This document shows, piece after piece, positions 1 through 7,418 of a stretch of DNA of 9,528 nt. This DNA comes from Deltaproteobacteria bacterium. GTDB taxonomy: Bacteria; Myxococcota_A; Polyangia; Polyangiales; Ga0077539. The translations under genes and the position numbers were made by a program. The DNA lies in NCBI GenBank assembly GCA_947494865.1, contig CANMAT010000098.1, positions 1 through 9,528 on the forward strand, written 5' to 3'. How positions within the stretch are numbered: the first letter of the stretch is position 1; every line of letters starts with the position of its first letter. The notes under the pieces are model-generated. The model did no database searches. It was not told the DNA's origin and worked only from the letters and a program-made list of their open reading frames with translations.

Positions 1-2948
1 CGGAGGCGCGTCGAGAGCCATCGGAGTTCATGCTCGGGGTACGCCTCGGAGCCCGGCGCGCGCACGGGCACCTGCGGCGCGCTCGGCGCGTGCGGCTGAG
101 CGTGCGAGGCGCTCGCGGGGGGCCCGAACACGCCGGGCGGCGGCGCGAAGCCCGAGGGCATCGGGCCCAGGGAGCCCGTCGTGAGGGGCATCGGCCCCAT
201 TGGCGCGGCGCCCATCGGCGCAGGTGCCATCGGGGCGGCGCCCATCGGCGCAGGCGCCATCACGGGCACAGGGCCCCTCGAGAGCGGAGGCGCCATCCCC
301 GGCGGAGGTGCCATCGGCGCGGCGCCCTGCATGGGCATGCTCGGCCTCATGGGTGAAGGCGCCATCATGGGCACCATCGGAGACGGCGCCATCACGGGCG
401 GAGGCGCCATCGGCGCGGGTGCCATCGGACGCGCTCCCTTCGGGGGTCCGCCCGGCGCGCCGAACGAAGGCGGCGGGCCCGCGCCGGGGACGCCCATCGG
501 GATCGACGCGCTCGCGCCCATCGGGGCCCTCGCGGGGGCCGCGGCGGGCAGCGGGATGCTCCCGTCGAAGTGCCCCTTCGGCGCGGCGGCGCGCAGCATC
601 GGCCCCTCGAGCGACGCGTGCTCCGACGCGTGCACGGCCGCGCCGCGACGGCCGGCCTCGCCGCTCGACGCGTCGACCGCGCGCTGCGTCGGGATGTACT
701 CGAAGAACCCGTCGGGCGCCTCGCCGGTGGAGAACACCACGTGGATCTTCCACGAGCCCACCGCGATGACGGCGCCGTCGCGGAGGGCGACCTCGCGCAC
801 CGTCTCGCCATCGACGCGCGTGCCGTTGGTCGACGCGAGGTCGCGCAGCACGAACGACGCGCCGTCGAACACGATCTCCGCGTGGAGGCGGCTCACGTTG
901 GTCTCGTCGATGTGCAGGTCGGCCTCGGGGCCGCGGCCGAGCGTGCGCCGCGCGCCGTCGAGGGAGAGCAGCGGCAGCGCGCCGTTGAGGTACAGCGTCG
1001 CCTTGCGCGCGCGCCGCGGCCCCACGCTCACCTTCTTGTCCTCGGCCACGAGCGACGTCCAGCGCCCCACGATGGACCACGCGAGCGACAGCCGCAGCCC
1101 CTCGGCGGCGTGCGACGGGTCCGCGGGCTCGCGGTCGCTGCGCTCGGCGAGGCGCTCGACGCGGCGCCGCGCCCACGCGCGCTCGAGGCCCGGCGCCTGC
1201 TTGCTCTCCGCCGGAAGGCTCACCGAAAGCTCTTGCCGGAAGGGCTTTCCCTCCGCGGTGAGCGCGGTGATCACGAGCCGCGTCGCGCCCGCTCCGCCGA
1301 AGCGCCCGAGCACGCGCAGCGCCTCTCCGCCGTAGAGGTCGGGCACCGCCGCGGGCTCGAGCGCCTCCATCGCGGCGCCCTCCCAGTAGAGCGCGATGTC
1401 GGTGAGCACCGGGCCCGCCTCGCGCACGCGCCGCCCGAAGCGCGCCAGCGCCTCGACCGCGCCCGCCCCCGCGGGGAGCACCTCGGCCACGCCGCCGCCC
1501 GCGCGCGCGAGGCGCTCGGCGAGCCTGCGGTCGACGCCCTCTCCGACGCCCAGCACGAAGAGCCGCGCGCCCGCACCGAGAAGCTCTGGAGCCCTGCGCA
1601 GGAGCCGCGCCTCGTTGCCCGCGCTCACATCGCTCACGAGCACCACCACGCGCGTGCGCCCCTCGCGCGGGGCGATCGCCGACGACATCGCGAGGGCCGC
1701 CTCGAGCTCCGACCCGCCGCGCGGGCCGTGCGATTCTACGAACGACACGGCCTGCGCGACGAGCTCCGGCGAGAGGGGAACGAAGCGCCACGCGCGGCCG
1801 TCGAGCGCCTCGCGGTCGTGGTCGAACACCGCCACCTGGGCGGCGTCGCCGGGCGCGAGCGCGCCGAGCACCGCGCGCACCGCGGCGACGCACTGGCCCT
1901 GCGCGCCGCGCATCGAGGCCGAGCGGTCGACGAGCACGAGCACATCGCGGGGGCGCCGCGGCGCGGTGATCACGTCGACGCCGGGCGCGAGCACGGCGCC
2001 GCAGAACGCGCACGGCACCACCGGGCCGAGGCCGGGGATGTCACGCACGGCCGAGAGGTCGCGCACCACGCCGCCGCAGTTGCCGCAGCGCACGGCCTTG
2101 AGGTCGCCCTCGGCCCCCGCCCGCTCGGTGGTCGCGCGCGAGGCCGACGGCGTGAGCACGAGGAGAAACGCGCCCTGCGCGGCGGGGGCGCGCTCGACGA
2201 AGAGCCACGGGCGCACGCCCTCCTCGGCGGCGCGCCAGGTGAGCGAGAAATCACGGTTGGCCACCGGGCCGTCGAGGCGCAGCCGCGCGCGCAGGGCGCC
2301 GTCGGCGTCGCGCTCGATCGAGACCAGGTGCGAGGGCGACGAGAGCTCCTCGACGCGGGTCTCTTCCGAGAAGCGCACCGACACGGTCACGTCGGCTTCG
2401 CGCGAGGGATCTCGCGAGCGCGGAGCGTCACCGCTCCCCTCGCGGTACCGCGCGGGCGCCACCATCGGAAACAAGAAGCGCCACCGCCCGTCGTCGTAGG
2501 GAAGCAGGTCTTGATACGACAGCTCGACCTCGATGACCGCGCCCGGGGCCACGTTGGCGACCGAGAGGGTGAAGAGCGCCGGGCGGTCTTCTTCGAGGAG
2601 CGTGGCGGCGCGCCCCTCGGCGAGCGCGGCCTCGTAGTCTCTTCGCGCGGCGGCCTTCTCTTTCACCACGCCCTCGACCACGCGGTCTTCGATGCGAAAC
2701 CGCATCGCGTACACGCTCGCCTCGGGCGGCAGCGGAAACAGGTACACCGCCTCGATGGCCACGCCGCGGTCGTTGCGAAACCGCTGACGCACGGTCACAT
2801 CCGCCAGCGGGCCGCCCACGCGCGCCTCGACCTCGGTGCGGTCGAGCGGCAGCGCGGCGCCGTCGGCGCTCCGCAGCGTGCCTTGCGAAACCGGGGGCTC
2901 GACGCGCTCTTCATCGACGATCTCGCGGGCGCTCATGGGGCTCACCAT
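1..2948 (-). CDS. VIT-zinc ribbon-VWA-FHA protein with Met/Pro-rich tail (partial, C-terminus off window)
   Basis: At least 982 residues, with no stop before the left edge. Residues ~18-150 form a VIT domain ([29 protein letters not shown]). C288xxC291 and C313xxC316 make a zinc-ribbon-like insert. The VWA domain (~335-510) has the metal-site signature D341-R-S-A-S345, with S413 in the usual Thr place and D440. The segment to ~640 resembles the usual region after VIT/VWA ([26 protein letters not shown]). The FHA domain (~650-735) keeps GR672, S686-R-L-H689 and S706-T-N-G709, the phosphothreonine-binding residues. A disordered Pro/Met/Ala tail follows. I see no signal peptide or membrane helix, so it is probably cytoplasmic. 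VWA domains usually mediate metal-dependent protein contacts; a scaffold reading Ser/Thr phosphorylation is inference. Start: ATG 2948, or ATG 2936 preceded by GGTGAG; the frame stays open further upstream and a GTG lies at 2966. Domain calls are firm; function is unknown. Confidence 0.9.
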   Translation of the reverse strand, partial: MVSPMSAREIVDEERVEPPVSQGTLRSADGAALPLDRTEVEARVGGPLADVTVRQRFRNDRGVAIEAVYLFPLPPEASVYAMRFRIEDRVVEGVVKEKAAARRDYEAALAEGRAATLLEEDRPALFTLSVANVAPGAVIEVELSYQDLLPYDDGRWRFLFPMVAPARYREGSGDAPRSRDPSREADVTVSVRFSEETRVEELSSPSHLVSIERDADGALRARLRLDGPVANRDFSLTWRAAEEGVRPWLFVERAPAAQGAFLLVLTPSASRATTERAGAEGDLKAVRCGNCGGVVRDLSAVRDIPGLGPVVPCAFCGAVLAPGVDVITAPRRPRDVLVLVDRSASMRGAQGQCVAAVRAVLGALAPGDAAQVAVFDHDREALDGRAWRFVPLSPELVAQAVSFVESHGPRGGSELEAALAMSSAIAPREGRTRVVVLVSDVSAGNEARLLRRAPELLGAGARLFVLGVGEGVDRRLAERLARAGGGVAEVLPAGAGAVEALARFGRRVREAGPVLTDIALYWEGAAMEALEPAAVPDLYGGEALRVLGRFGGAGATRLVITALTAEGKPFRQELSVSLPAESKQAPGLERAWARRRVERLAERSDREPADPSHAAEGLRLSLAWSIVGRWTSLVAEDKKVSVGPRRARKATLYLNGALPLLSLDGARRTLGRGPEADLHIDETNVSRLHAEIVFDGASFVLRDLASTNGTRVDGETVREVALRDGAVIAVGSWKIHVVFSTGEAPDGFFEYIPTQRAVDASSGEAGRRGAAVHASEHASLEGPMLRAAAPKGHFDGSIPLPAAAPARAPMGASASIPMGVPGAGPPPSFGAPGGPPKGARPMAPAPMAPPPVMAPSPMVPMMAPSPMRPSMPMQGAAPMAPPPGMAPPLSRGPVPVMAPAPMGAAPMAPAPMGAAPMGPMPLTTGSLGPMPSGFAPPPGVFGPPASASHAQPHAPSAPQVPVRAPGSEAYPEHELRWLSTRL
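161..425 (-). other. Met/Pro/Ala-rich disordered tail of the VIT/VWA/FHA protein
   Basis: This stretch encodes residues ~842-930, built almost entirely from Pro, Ala, Met and Gly in short units such as PMAP, PMGA and APMG. About 18-20 methionines occur in under 90 residues, usually two to five residues apart. No fold is expected. It follows a Pro/Gly-rich linker after the FHA domain and leads to a less biased segment ending ELRWLSTRL at the window edge, which may start another domain. The frame agrees with the motif positions upstream, so it is a real part of the protein and not frameshifted sequence. Confidence 0.8.
205..264 (-). repeat. Two tandem copies of a 30-bp unit inside the VIT/VWA/FHA gene
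   Basis: Positions 205-234 and 235-264 match at 27 of 30 bases. The length is a multiple of three, so each copy encodes ten residues of the [10 protein letters not shown] type and keeps the frame. Looser copies of the core (gccatc, cccatcgg) are scattered from about 180 to 430. The pattern suggests growth of the disordered tail by slippage or unequal recombination; copy number may vary between strains. Confidence 0.75.
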
Positions 2949-3002
2949 GGGCGCATGGTCGCACACACAGCACGCGGTGGGGACGTACCTCGAGCCCCTC
3001 CT

Positions 3003-3020
3003 CTCGGCGCCCGCGCCGAG
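3003..3020. promoter_or_regulatory. 8-bp perfect inverted repeat in the divergent gap (operator candidate)
   Basis: CTCGGCGC and GCGCCGAG are separated by 2 bp, in the 155-bp gap between the minus-strand VIT/VWA/FHA gene and the plus-strand FKBP gene. The position would suit an operator serving both genes. In DNA this GC-rich, an inverted repeat of this size is expected by chance more than once per window, and I find no convincing -10/-35 pair in this gap on either strand. The rest of 2949-3103 shows nothing I can name. Confidence 0.2.
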
Positions 3021-3103
3021 CGCGACCGGGCGCGGCTCCCGAGGCAGGTGCGCGTGTTTGCGGTAGACGCACGCGCGCGGCCCGTGCGAGCGTGCAGTCA
3101 CCT

Positions 3104-3430
3104 ATGGCAGACCTGCAGATCGAAGACCTCCAGGCTGGGAGCGGCGCCGAGGCCGTGACGGGCAAGACCGTCGACGTGCACTACACGGGCTGGCTCACCG
3201 ACGGCACGAAGTTCGACTCGTCGCTCGACCGGGGCCGCCCCTTCTCGTTTCCGCTGGGCGCGGGGCGGGTCATTCAGGGGTGGGACCGCGGCGTGGCCGG
3301 CATGAAGGTGGGCGGCCGACGCAAGCTCACCATTCCCCCCGAGCTGGGGTACGGCGCGCGCGGGGCGGGGGCGCTCATTCCGGGCGGCGCAACGCTGGTG
3401 TTCGAGGTCGAACTCCTCGCGGTGCGATGA
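3104..3430 (+). CDS. FKBP-type peptidyl-prolyl cis-trans isomerase
   Basis: This is a 108-residue single-domain FKBP, the same length as human FKBP12, and probably cytoplasmic since it has no signal peptide. It should catalyse cis-trans isomerisation of Xaa-Pro bonds during folding. The FKBP12 pocket residues are all present, shifted by one: Y27, F37, D38, R43, F47, V56, I57, W60, Y83 and F100. Recognisable motifs are [32 protein letters not shown] and ELGYGARG. The flap loop ([15 protein letters not shown]) is standard, with no inserted chaperone domain of the SlyD kind. I chose ATG 3104 because MADLQIEDL begins at the usual point for minimal FKBPs; an in-frame GTG at 3092 would add four residues, and neither start has a clear ribosome-binding site. 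The response regulator follows 61 bp downstream on the same strand, so co-transcription is possible. Confidence 0.95.
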   Translation: MADLQIEDLQAGSGAEAVTGKTVDVHYTGWLTDGTKFDSSLDRGRPFSFPLGAGRVIQGWDRGVAGMKVGGRRKLTIPPELGYGARGAGALIPGGATLVFEVELLAVR

Positions 3431-3447
3431 GCCGCCGCGTGGCGCGC

Positions 3448-3465
3448 GGCGATGGCTCCGTCGCC
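3448..3465 (+). terminator. Short GC stem after the FKBP gene (weak terminator or processing hairpin)
   Basis: GGCGATGG and CCGTCGCC, separated by 2 bases, can pair over eight positions with one G-U pair in RNA. The stem starts 17 bp after the FKBP stop codon. No T-run follows, so it is not a standard intrinsic terminator. It may only be a chance fold in GC-rich sequence. Confidence 0.2.
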
Positions 3466-3491
3466 CCCAGGCAGCGAAGCACGCGCCCGTG

Positions 3492-3908
3492 ATGGATGGC
3501 CCCCGCAGCCCCAACGCCCCTCCGCAGCGCGCGCCCAACACGCGCGCGCTCCGCGTGCTCGTCGTCGAAGACGACGCCGACCTCAACGAGATGACCGTCG
3601 AGCTCCTCACCCTCTTCGGCCACACCGTCGAGAGCGCCGCCGACGGCCCCGGCGCCCTCGCCACAGCGACGCGGGGCGACTTCGACGTGGTGCTCCTCGA
3701 CCTGTCGCTCCCGGGCTTCAGCGGCCTCGAGGTCGCGCGCTTGCTCCGCGCGTCGCCCGCGGGCGCGCGGCCCTACATCATCGCGATGTCGGGCTACTCA
3801 CGCGAAGAAGACGTCGCCCGCGCCACCGAGGCAGGCTGCGACACCTACCTGGTCAAGCCCGTCGAGTTCGACCGGCTCCAGAGCCTCCTCGCCGCGCGCG
3901 GCGCGTAG
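3492..3908 (+). CDS. Single-domain response regulator (CheY-like receiver)
   Basis: 138 residues from ATG 3492; GTG 3489, directly before it in frame, adds one. Numbered from GTG 3489, a ~20-residue Pro-rich leader precedes one receiver domain with its full active site: acidic pair D28-D29 (VVEDDAD), phospho-acceptor D71 (VVLLDLSLPG), S101 in the Thr/Ser switch position (AMSGYS) and K123 (LVKPVEF). There is no output domain, so it must act by protein contact or as a phosphate relay or sink. Its end (LVKPVEFDRLQSLL) resembles that of the last receiver of the hybrid kinase 126 bp downstream (LVKPVDFDQLRATL), suggesting the same receiver subfamily and perhaps one pathway. No ribosome-binding site is obvious, and the FKBP gene ends 61 bp upstream. 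Family call firm; partner kinase inferred only from proximity. Confidence 0.93.
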   Translation: MDGPRSPNAPPQRAPNTRALRVLVVEDDADLNEMTVELLTLFGHTVESAADGPGALATATRGDFDVVLLDLSLPGFSGLEVARLLRASPAGARPYIIAMSGYSREEDVARATEAGCDTYLVKPVEFDRLQSLLAARGA

Positions 3909-3925
3909 CCTGCAACGAACTTCTC

Positions 3926-3960
3926 CGCCGGTAGCTTCGGGCGTTCTGATCTTTCGTTTA
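3926..3960 (+). terminator. Possible intrinsic terminator after the response regulator
   Basis: CGCCG (3926-3930) can pair with CGGGCG (3938-3943), leaving one bulged G and a 7-base loop. A T-rich stretch (ttctgatctttcgttta, 3944-3960) follows. It lies 17 bp after the response regulator stop. The stem is short and the T-run interrupted, so termination would be weak at best. Confidence 0.3.
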
Positions 3961-3975
3961 TGTAGGCAAATACCA
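3936..3975 (+). promoter_or_regulatory. AT-richer patch upstream of the hybrid kinase (promoter candidate)
   Basis: This is one of the few AT-rich spots in the window, 60-100 bp before the kinase start. TATGTA (3959-3964) could act as a -10 element, with TTCGGG 17 bp upstream as a very poor -35. The match to a sigma-70 promoter is weak; the main evidence is the local drop in GC in the 126-bp gap before a long gene. It overlaps the possible terminator. Confidence 0.25.
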
Positions 3976-4034
3976 AGATCGCAGGGGCGCAACGCTTACC
4001 GTTCGCAGGCCGCGGTACCAGAGCATCGGGCGCG

Positions 4035-7000
4035 ATGCCACCTCACGGCCCCGACGCGCCCGCCACGGGGCCCTCTCTCTTCGTAGGCGCCAGCGAGATG
4101 GCCGCCCGCATGCGCAGCCACGACTGGGCGTCGTCGCCGCTGGGCGAGCCCGGCGGGTGGCCCGCCACGCTCCGCAGCGCCGTGCGCATGGTGCTCACGT
4201 CGCGCCACGCCATGTGGCTCGGGTGGGGCCACGCGCTGACGTTCTTCTACAACGACGCGTACGCGCCGACGCTGGGCATCAAGCAGTCGCGGGCCCTCGG
4301 GGCCTCGGCGCGCGACGTCTGGAGCGAGATCTGGCCCACCATCGGCCCGCGCATCGACCTCGTGCAGCGCACCGGCGAGGCCACGTGGGACGAGGGGCTC
4401 ATGCTCGTGCTCGAGCGCAGCGGCTTCCCCGAAGAGACCTACCACACGTTCTCGTACAGCCCCCTCCTCGACGACGACGGCGCCACGCGCGGCATGCTCT
4501 GCGTCGTCACCGAAGAGACCGAGCGCATCCTCGGCGAGCGGCGCCTCTCGCTCCTGCGCGACCTCGCCGCGCGCCTCGCCGCCACGCACTCGGTCGACGA
4601 GGTGTACACCGCCGTCGAGTGCTGCCTCGCCGGCGACGCGCGCGACATCCCGTTCTCCCTCGCGTGGCACTTCGACGACAAGCGCCGCGCCGTGCTGCGC
4701 GCTCGCACGGGCCTCGCCGAGGGGCACCCGTCGGCCCCCGCCGCGATCGAGCTCGACGCCCACGAATCGCCGTGGCCCCTCGCCAACGCGCTCGCCCGCG
4801 GCGCGCCCGCGGCGGTCACCCCGCTCGCGCCGCACCTCACGTGGCCCGGCGGCCCGTGGGACACGCCCGCCCGCCACGCCCTCGTGGTGCCCATCGCGCA
4901 GCGCGGGTCGAAGCCCCCCGCGGGGGTGTTCATCGCGGGCCTCGACCCGTACCGCCCCCTCGACGCCGCGTACCGCGATTTCGTGGGGCTCTTCGTCGGG
5001 CAGATCGCCGCGGGCCTCGCCAACGCGCGCGCCTACGAGGCCGAGCGCCGCCGCGCCGAGGCGCTCGCCGAGGTCGACCGCGCCAAGACGGCCTTCTTCT
5101 CCAACGTGAGCCACGAGTTTCGCACCCCGCTCACCCTCATGCTCGGACCCCTGAGCGACCTGACCGGGCGCGACGACCTGCCCACCGACACGCGCGTCCA
5201 GCTCGCGCTCGTGCACCGCAACGGGCAACGACTCCTACGGCTGGTGAACACCATGCTCGACTTCTCACGCATCGAGGCCGGCAGAGGACGGGCGTCGTAT
5301 GAGCCCATCGACCTGTCGTCCTACACGGCCGACCTCGCGAGCGTGTTCCGGTCGGCGACGGAGCGCGCGGGCCTGCGCCTCGTCGTCGACTGCCCTCCCC
5401 TCGACGCGCCGGTCTACGTCGACCGCGAGATGTGGGAGAAGGTCGTGCTCAACCTCGTCTCCAACGCGTTCAAGTTCACGCACGAGGGCGAGATCGCGGT
5501 CACCGTGCGGCGCGACGGCGACCGCGCCCGGATCGTGGTGCGCGACACCGGCGGCGGCATCCCCGAGGCCGAACTCCCGCGGGTCTTCGAACGCTTCCAC
5601 CGCATCGAGGGGTCGCGCAGCCGCACCCACGAGGGAACGGGCATCGGCCTCGCCCTCGTGCTCGAGCTCGTGAAGCTCCACGGCGGCGCCGTGCGCGTCG
5701 AGAGCGAGGTGGGCCGCGGCAGCGCCTTCACCGTGAGCATCCCCATGGGGCGCGCCCACCTGCCCCCCGAGCACGTGCGCGAGGCCCCGGCCCCGGTCCC
5801 CCCGCGCGGCAGCAACGCCTTCGTCGAGGCCGCCCTGCGCTGGCTCCCCGACGACGCGCCCGGCGAGCTCCCGCTCGACCCCGAGGAGCCGGGCGCCGAC
5901 GACGCGCGCGAGTGCGTGCTCCTCGCCGACGACAACGCCGACATGCGCAACTACATCCGCCGGCTGCTGGGCGCGCGGTGGCGCGTCACCGCGGTGGCCA
6001 ACGGCGCCGAGGCCCTGCGCAGGGTGGCCCGCGCCCGCCCCAACCTGGTCATCACCGACGTGATGATGCCCGACCTCGACGGCTTCGGGCTCTTGCAAGC
6101 GCTGCGGGCCGACCCCGAGACGCGCGACCTCCCGGTGCTCATGCTCACGGCGCGCGCGGGCGAGGAGTCGCGCGTGGTGGGCCTGCAGGCCGGCGCCGAC
6201 GACTACCTGGTCAAGCCCTTCTCGGCCCGCGAGCTCGAGGTGCGCGTCGAGGCCCTGCTCCTGCGGGCGCGCATGCGCGGCGAGGTGGCGCGGGCGCGCC
6301 GCGAGGCCGAGCTCGCCAACCGCGCGAAAGACGAGTTTCTCGCCATGCTGGGCCACGAGCTCCGCAACCCGCTGGCGCCCATTCTCACGGCGCTGCAGCT
6401 CATGCACCTGCGCGGCGTCGAGGGCGCCACGCGCGAGCGGGCCATCATCGAGCGGCAGGTGAAGCACCTCGTCGGCCTCGTCGACGACCTGCTCGACGTG
6501 TCGCGCATCACGCGCGGCAAGGTGCAGCTCAAGCGCGCGCGCGTCGAGGTGGCCGACGTGCTCGCCCGCGCCGTCGAGATGGCCTCGCCGCTGCTCGAGC
6601 AGCACCGCCACGCGCTCGTGGTCGACGTGGCGCGCGAGGGCCTCTGCGTCGACGCCGACCCCGGGCGCCTCGCGCAGGTGCTCTCGAACCTGCTCACCAA
6701 CGCGGCCAAGTACAGCAAGGCCGGCGGGCGCATCACGGTGAGCGCGGGCGTCGAGGGCGCCCACGTCGCGGTGCGCGTGCGCGACACGGGCATGGGCATC
6801 GAGCGCGAGATGCTCCCGCGCGTGTTCGAACTCTTCGCGCAGGAGCGCCAGGCCCTCGACCGCTCGCAGGGCGGCCTCGGGCTCGGCCTCGCCATCGTGC
6901 GCAGCCTCGTGGAGCTTCACGGCGGCGCGGTGTCGGCCGCGAGCGAGGGCCGCGGCATGGGCGCCGAGTTCACCGTGCGCCTCCCCCGCGTGGCGTCGCC

Positions 7001-7418
7001 CGAGGCCCGCGAGGCGCCCTCGCAGGAGAGCCCCGCGGCCCCCGCCCGCGCCGCGGCGGGACAGCGGGTGCTCGTCGTCGACGACAACGAAGACGCCGCC
7101 GTGCTGCTCGCCGACGCCCTCGCCCAGTGGGGCTACACCACGCGCGTGGCCCACGACGGCCCCTCGGCGCTGCGCGAGGCCGAGGGCTTCGACCCCGACG
7201 TGGCCGTGCTCGACCTCGGGCTGCCGGTGATGGACGGCTACGAGCTCGCGCGTCGCATCGCGGCGCACCCGCAGCACCGCCGCGCGCGCCTCGTGGCGCT
7301 CACGGGCTACGGGCAAGACCTCGACCGCGCGCGCTCGGCCGCGGCGGGCTTCCTCGCGCACCTGGTGAAGCCCGTAGACTTCGACCAGCTCCGCGCCACG
7401 CTCGCGCGCTTCACGTAG
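4035..7418 (+). CDS. Soluble double hybrid sensor histidine kinase (PAS-GAF-HK-REC-HK-REC)
   Basis: 1127 residues with no membrane segment, so a cytoplasmic sensor. A PAS domain (~55-170) carries the FFYNDAY, DVWSEIW and EETYHTFSYSP motifs of a known PAS group in hybrid kinases. A GAF domain follows (~173-335). Kinase core 1: H360 (NVSHEFRTPL), N477, D504 (DTGGGIP) and G534-T-G-I-G538. Receiver 1 (~627-742): D675 (VITDVMMPDLDG) and K727. Kinase core 2: H774 (LGHELRNPL), N889, D917 (DTGMGI), the FELFAQ segment and glycine lid 946-951. Receiver 2 (~1010-1125): D1060 (AVLDLGLPVMDG) and K1112. Both kinases and both receivers look intact; I see no separate HPt domain. The signal sensed is unknown. 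ATG 4035 fits the start of the conserved N-terminal region (WASSPLGEPGGWP), though its ribosome-binding site is poor. The lone receiver upstream is a plausible partner. The 3' end overlaps the convergent pseudouridine synthase by 8 bp. Confidence 0.95.
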   Translation: MPPHGPDAPATGPSLFVGASEMAARMRSHDWASSPLGEPGGWPATLRSAVRMVLTSRHAMWLGWGHALTFFYNDAYAPTLGIKQSRALGASARDVWSEIWPTIGPRIDLVQRTGEATWDEGLMLVLERSGFPEETYHTFSYSPLLDDDGATRGMLCVVTEETERILGERRLSLLRDLAARLAATHSVDEVYTAVECCLAGDARDIPFSLAWHFDDKRRAVLRARTGLAEGHPSAPAAIELDAHESPWPLANALARGAPAAVTPLAPHLTWPGGPWDTPARHALVVPIAQRGSKPPAGVFIAGLDPYRPLDAAYRDFVGLFVGQIAAGLANARAYEAERRRAEALAEVDRAKTAFFSNVSHEFRTPLTLMLGPLSDLTGRDDLPTDTRVQLALVHRNGQRLLRLVNTMLDFSRIEAGRGRASYEPIDLSSYTADLASVFRSATERAGLRLVVDCPPLDAPVYVDREMWEKVVLNLVSNAFKFTHEGEIAVTVRRDGDRARIVVRDTGGGIPEAELPRVFERFHRIEGSRSRTHEGTGIGLALVLELVKLHGGAVRVESEVGRGSAFTVSIPMGRAHLPPEHVREAPAPVPPRGSNAFVEAALRWLPDDAPGELPLDPEEPGADDARECVLLADDNADMRNYIRRLLGARWRVTAVANGAEALRRVARARPNLVITDVMMPDLDGFGLLQALRADPETRDLPVLMLTARAGEESRVVGLQAGADDYLVKPFSARELEVRVEALLLRARMRGEVARARREAELANRAKDEFLAMLGHELRNPLAPILTALQLMHLRGVEGATRERAIIERQVKHLVGLVDDLLDVSRITRGKVQLKRARVEVADVLARAVEMASPLLEQHRHALVVDVAREGLCVDADPGRLAQVLSNLLTNAAKYSKAGGRITVSAGVEGAHVAVRVRDTGMGIEREMLPRVFELFAQERQALDRSQGGLGLGLAIVRSLVELHGGAVSAASEGRGMGAEFTVRLPRVASPEAREAPSQESPAAPARAAAGQRVLVVDDNEDAAVLLADALAQWGYTTRVAHDGPSALREAEGFDPDVAVLDLGLPVMDGYELARRIAAHPQHRRARLVALTGYGQDLDRARSAAAGFLAHLVKPVDFDQLRATLARFT

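Noticed and set aside
180..430. Possible CRISPR array or intergenic tandem repeat
   Set aside because: The repeats are short, adjacent without unique spacers, keep the reading frame and encode the Pro/Met-rich protein tail.
28..2013. A 661-codon minus-strand open frame, overlapping the VIT/VWA/FHA gene out of frame
   Set aside because: The product is Arg/Ala/Gly-rich without motifs. The correct frame is shifted and has no stop before the left edge of the window.
570..3158. An 862-codon open frame on the plus strand, opposite the VIT/VWA/FHA gene
   Set aside because: Its product is a monotonous Arg/Ala/His/Glu mixture with no domain, typical of the antisense of GC-rich coding sequence. The opposite strand encodes recognisable VIT, VWA and FHA domains through the same interval.
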